Of a stretch of 8,558 nt of DNA, positions 6,055 to 8,558 are shown piece after piece. The position numbers and the translations under genes were made by a program. Position 1 is the stretch's first letter. Every line of letters starts with the position of its first letter. The notes under the pieces were generated by a model, which saw nothing but the letters and a program-made list of their open reading frames with translations, did no database searches and was not told the origin of the DNA. The stretch is from Candidatus Poseidoniaceae archaeon (GTDB taxonomy: Archaea; Thermoplasmatota; Poseidoniia; Poseidoniales; Poseidoniaceae), in the NCBI GenBank assembly GCA_949373265.1, contig CASICT010000032.1, forward strand, positions 1 to 8,558, read 5' to 3'.

Positions 6055-7689
6055 TTGGCCTGTTGCCGCTTTTAGCAGACCAAGGAATGGTGGACTTGGG
6101 CTTTCAGGACGACTTCTAAATTCCGGATGATATTGAACTCCAACATAGAATGGATGGTCATTTAACTCAAAGATTTCACAACGCTGTCCAGTCTCATCTT
6201 TTCCAACATAAACCAATCCTTCAGATTCGATTTTTGCAATCAAATCAGGGTTTACTTCGTAGCGGTGGCGGTGTCTTTCATCGACTTCAGCCCCCCCGCC
6301 ATATAGGCGTCGAGTCATACAGTCATCAACTTGGAATATGGTTGGTCTACTTCCAAGCCTCATTGTTCCACCGAGGTGTGTCTTTGAAATCTCAGGCATA
6401 AATACAACAACTGGATTAGGCGTGTTTTCATCAAACTCTGTAGAGTTAGCATCTTCCATGCCCAATACATTCCTACAGAATTCAATCGTAGCAACTTGTA
6501 ATCCTAGACAGATTCCTAGATACGGAGTTTGACTTGTTCTGGCGTAGTTTGCTGCCAGAATCTTCCCTTCAATACCACGATCACCAAATCCACCAGGAAC
6601 AAGAATCCCATCTGCTGATTTGAGAAGTTCCCAGTCTGAGTGAGATGAGTCTTCGAGATTACTAGCCTCGATCCAATCGATAACTAATGTTCGGTTTACA
6701 GCAAAAGAAGCATGCTGAAGACTCTTGATTACAGATAGATATGAATCGGATAATCCAGTATACTTTCCGACCATTGCAATATGAACATCATCCCCGAGAT
6801 TATCTACACGGTCAGCCATTTCTTCCCATCTAACCATCAAATCTGAAGCTTCACAATCAATGTTCAACGCTTCACAAATACCTTGGTCACGAAGTAATAG
6901 GGGTACACGATAGATATTAGAGACGTCATGAGCACTCATTACTGCATTTGGTGATACATGACAGAATGCAGCTAATTTTTCCCTAGTCTCTTGTTCTAGG
7001 GGTGCTTCTGCTCTACAAACCAGAACATCTGGACTAATTCCCAAGCCACGCAACTCCTTTACCGTGTGTTGGGTAGGTTTCGTCTTCTGCTCTCCAACAG
7101 GACCCATTACTGGAACTAGAGATACATGAACGAAACAGACATTCTTTCTGCCAACCCTGAACTGGAATTGGCGCAGAGCTTCGATGAATGGAGAACTCTC
7201 GATATCACCAACGGTTCCTCCTAATTCGATAACACACGCTTCAGGAGTCTTACCACTACCATCGGTTGGGACCTCTGCAACCCTCTCTATCCAGTCTTGT
7301 ACTGCATCTGTAACGTGAGGAATAACCTGTACGGTTTTACCCAAATAATCTCCACGGCGTTCTGCTTCGATTACTTGTGAATATATCTTTCCTGTAGTGA
7401 TATTGTTGTCCTTGTTAAGATTGAGATTACAGAACCTCTCATAATTTCCGAGGTCTAAATCGGCTTCTCCGCCATCATCGAGAACAAACACTTCCCCATG
7501 TTCGAAAGGAGACATAGTTCCTGCATCACTATTCAGATATGGATCTATTTTGATTGCTGTGACTCTCAGTCCAGCGCTTTTGAGGAGAACGCCAATGCTA
7601 GATGCAGTGACTCCTTTACCGAGTCCGCTAAGAACTCCCCCTGAGACTATGACATATTTCATGTCCTTCAACGGGTTTTCAGGCGTCAC
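6046..7689 (-). CDS. pyrG: CTP synthase, eukaryote-like sequence type
   Basis: CTP synthase makes CTP from UTP, ATP and glutamine (EC 6.3.4.2), the last step of pyrimidine nucleotide synthesis. The 547-residue protein has an N-terminal synthetase domain (about 10-275) with the P-loop [10 protein letters not shown] (17-26), [20 protein letters not shown] and GEQKTKPTQ, and a C-terminal class I glutamine amidotransferase domain (about 300-545). Glutaminase residues are C394 (GICLGLQ), H521 and E523 (YHPEF); the oxyanion region is PGGFGDRG (365-372). Several blocks match animal enzymes rather than E. coli Pyr[44 protein letters not shown] and [11 protein letters not shown]. Two starts are possible: GTG at 7689, with GGGGAGG only 1 nt away, or ATG at 7662, which matches where animal CTPS begins (MKY...). 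The nine-residue extension is therefore uncertain. Its 3' end overlaps the NAD kinase gene by 9 bp. tdh lies 48 bp upstream on the same strand. Confidence 0.97.
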   Translation of the reverse strand: MTPENPLKDMKYVIVSGGVLSGLGKGVTASSIGVLLKSAGLRVTAIKIDPYLNSDAGTMSPFEHGEVFVLDDGGEADLDLGNYERFCNLNLNKDNNITTGKIYSQVIEAERRGDYLGKTVQVIPHVTDAVQDWIERVAEVPTDGSGKTPEACVIELGGTVGDIESSPFIEALRQFQFRVGRKNVCFVHVSLVPVMGPVGEQKTKPTQHTVKELRGLGISPDVLVCRAEAPLEQETREKLAAFCHVSPNAVMSAHDVSNIYRVPLLLRDQGICEALNIDCEASDLMVRWEEMADRVDNLGDDVHIAMVGKYTGLSDSYLSVIKSLQHASFAVNRTLVIDWIEASNLEDSSHSDWELLKSADGILVPGGFGDRGIEGKILAANYARTSQTPYLGICLGLQVATIEFCRNVLGMEDANSTEFDENTPNPVVVFMPEISKTHLGGTMRLGSRPTIFQVDDCMTRRLYGGGAEVDERHRHRYEVNPDLIAKIESEGLVYVGKDETGQRCEIFELNDHPFYVGVQYHPEFRSRPESPSPPFLGLLKAATGQSI

Positions 7690-7693
7690 GCCT
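7681..7693. promoter_or_regulatory. 13-bp palindrome covering the GTG start of pyrG
   Basis: AGGCGT-C-ACGCCT is a perfect palindrome with a single central base. On the pyrG mRNA it can fold as a 5-bp stem with a UGA loop, tying up part of the GGGGAGG ribosome-binding site and the GUG codon. It could be an operator or a translational control hairpin, or hint that ATG at 7662 is the true start. Function is inferred. Confidence 0.35.
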
Positions 7694-7708
7694 CCCCTTT
7701 CAACATTG

Positions 7709-7718
7709 GGTCGCGACC
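7709..7718. promoter_or_regulatory. 10-bp perfect palindrome in the tdh-pyrG gap
   Basis: GGTCGCGACC is a perfect, GC-rich palindrome in the 48-bp gap between the tdh stop and the pyrG GTG. It lies 20 bp upstream of that codon on the pyrG strand. It could be a regulator site for pyrG; no family can be assigned. Confidence 0.3.
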
Positions 7719-7737
7719 AGAAATCTGTAACTTGCCT

Positions 7738-8558
7738 TCAAAAGTCGAGAACCACTTTACCACAAAGGCCACTGCGAGATAGTTCCATTCCTTTTTGGAA
7801 ATCGTTAATGCTTAATCTGTGGGTGACAACCGAATCAACATCTATTGCGCCAGAGGATAATAATTCATGCATAGTTTCCCAAGTTGACCACATTTTGCGA
7901 CCATTGATACCTTTCAGATGTAGATATCTGAATACTAAATCATTCATAGGAACCTGAGGTTCAGATTCTCCATAAACGGAAAGAACGTTGACATAACCGC
8001 CCATTCTAGTTGATTTAATAGCATTCGATAACGCAGATGGTGAGCCTGAGAATTCACAACTATTGTCTACACCTCTGCCATTTGTAGCTGCAAGAATCTC
8101 TTTGACTATGTCGTCATCTTTGCCTAGTACTAGATCTGCTCCCAACCTTTTTGCAATGTCCATTCTGTAATGATTGTCCCAATCGATTGCAACAATCTTT
8201 GATGCGCCCATGGCTTTTGCTACATTTACTGCAAATAACCCGATTGGACCAAGTCCATGAATAGCAACAGTTGCTCCTTTTATCGGGCCACCAGTAAGTG
8301 TGTGAATCGCATTTCCAAGGGGGTCTTGTATTGAGCCATGTGCTGTGTCTAATCCAAGCGGTGTATGTCTGGCATTTGTTGCCTGTATGGTGAAATATGG
8401 AGCGAATGCTCCGTTATTGTGTACTCCAAAAATAGAACCGTTTTCACAAATATGAGCATTTCCCTCATCACATCTTGGACAACTCCAACATGCTAAATGA
8501 CATTCGATTGCAACTTGGTCACCAATCTTATGTGTGTCGACATTAGCGCCAACTGCAG
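7738..8558 (-). CDS. tdh: L-threonine 3-dehydrogenase (zinc-dependent MDR family), 5'-truncated by window edge
   Basis: The enzyme oxidises L-threonine to 2-amino-3-ketobutyrate with NAD+ (EC 1.1.1.103), the first step of threonine breakdown to glycine and acetyl-CoA. The visible 272 residues lack roughly the first 70 of a ~341-residue family member, so the catalytic zinc ligands near the N-terminus are not seen. Visible marks (numbered from the edge) are the structural zinc cysteines C23, C26, C29 and C37, DPLGNAIHT (78-86), the Rossmann motif GLGPIG (101-106), and an acidic D125 at the end of the second strand, which fits NAD+ rather than NADP+. The C-terminal block KGINGRKMWSTWETM and the ending SGLCGKVVLDF parallel E. 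coli Tdh closely. An internal ATG at 8211 is not the start, because the frame and homology continue upstream to the edge. pyrG follows 48 bp downstream. A related sorbitol or alcohol dehydrogenase is the alternative, but the KGI-GR-M block favours Tdh. Confidence 0.9.
   Translation of the reverse strand, partial: AVGANVDTHKIGDQVAIECHLACWSCPRCDEGNAHICENGSIFGVHNNGAFAPYFTIQATNARHTPLGLDTAHGSIQDPLGNAIHTLTGGPIKGATVAIHGLGPIGLFAVNVAKAMGASKIVAIDWDNHYRMDIAKRLGADLVLGKDDDIVKEILAATNGRGVDNSCEFSGSPSALSNAIKSTRMGGYVNVLSVYGESEPQVPMNDLVFRYLHLKGINGRKMWSTWETMHELLSSGAIDVDSVVTHRLSINDFQKGMELSRSGLCGKVVLDF

Noticed and set aside
7686..7706. Six-codon leader peptide ATG...TGA overlapping the pyrG GTG
   Set aside because: It has no ribosome-binding site, carries no attenuation-like codon bias, and can easily arise by chance.
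7550..7957. Plus-strand open frame of 135 codons
   Set aside because: It is antisense to the pyrG start and tdh end, both of which are strongly supported by motifs.
1..8558. tRNA/rRNA genes, CRISPR arrays, insertion sequences, prophage or defence systems
   Set aside because: Gaps are all under 100 bp and hold no cloverleaf, repeat-spacer array or transposase; all long frames are assigned.

Overview
The window looks like a piece of a marine planktonic genome. My best guess is a Euryarchaeote of the Marine Group II/III (Poseidoniales-like) kind, held at moderate confidence. The reasons are moderately AT-rich, very tightly packed DNA, an NAD kinase of the COG3199 family, a Thermococcus/E. coli-type threonine dehydrogenase, a CTP synthase that reads like the eukaryotic enzyme, and a threonyl-tRNA synthetase of bacterial architecture. 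No rRNA or other definitive marker is present, so a bacterium with the same gene mix is not excluded.

Layout, left to right. (1) 1-2486, minus: a large multi-spanning membrane protein with a C-terminal helical-repeat domain, cut by the left edge. (2) 2496-4523, minus: threonyl-tRNA synthetase (thrS), 9 bp upstream of gene 1 and probably co-transcribed with it. (3) 4524-4622: the thrS leader, with a TATA-like element and a GC-rich hairpin touching the ribosome-binding site. (4) 4623-4886, minus: a small, highly charged protein of unknown function. (5) 4887-4950: a 64-bp divergent promoter region with an inverted repeat placed exactly midway between the two start codons. (6) 4951-6054, plus: a predicted ATP-NAD kinase. 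(7) 6046-7689, minus: CTP synthase (pyrG), overlapping the NAD kinase tail-to-tail by 9 bp. (8) 7690-7737: a short gap holding two GC-rich palindromes around the pyrG start. (9) 7738-8558, minus: L-threonine 3-dehydrogenase (tdh), cut by the right edge.

Functionally this is mostly housekeeping: threonine charging and threonine breakdown, NADP supply, and CTP synthesis. I see no mobile element, CRISPR array, tRNA or rRNA, and no convincing defence or secondary-metabolism system. The parts that merit attention are the eukaryote-type CTP synthase, which keeps the His/Trp pair used for filament assembly in human CTPS1, the uncharacterised membrane/helical-repeat protein next to thrS, the hairpin in the thrS leader, and the symmetric inverted repeat between the NAD kinase and its small divergent neighbour.
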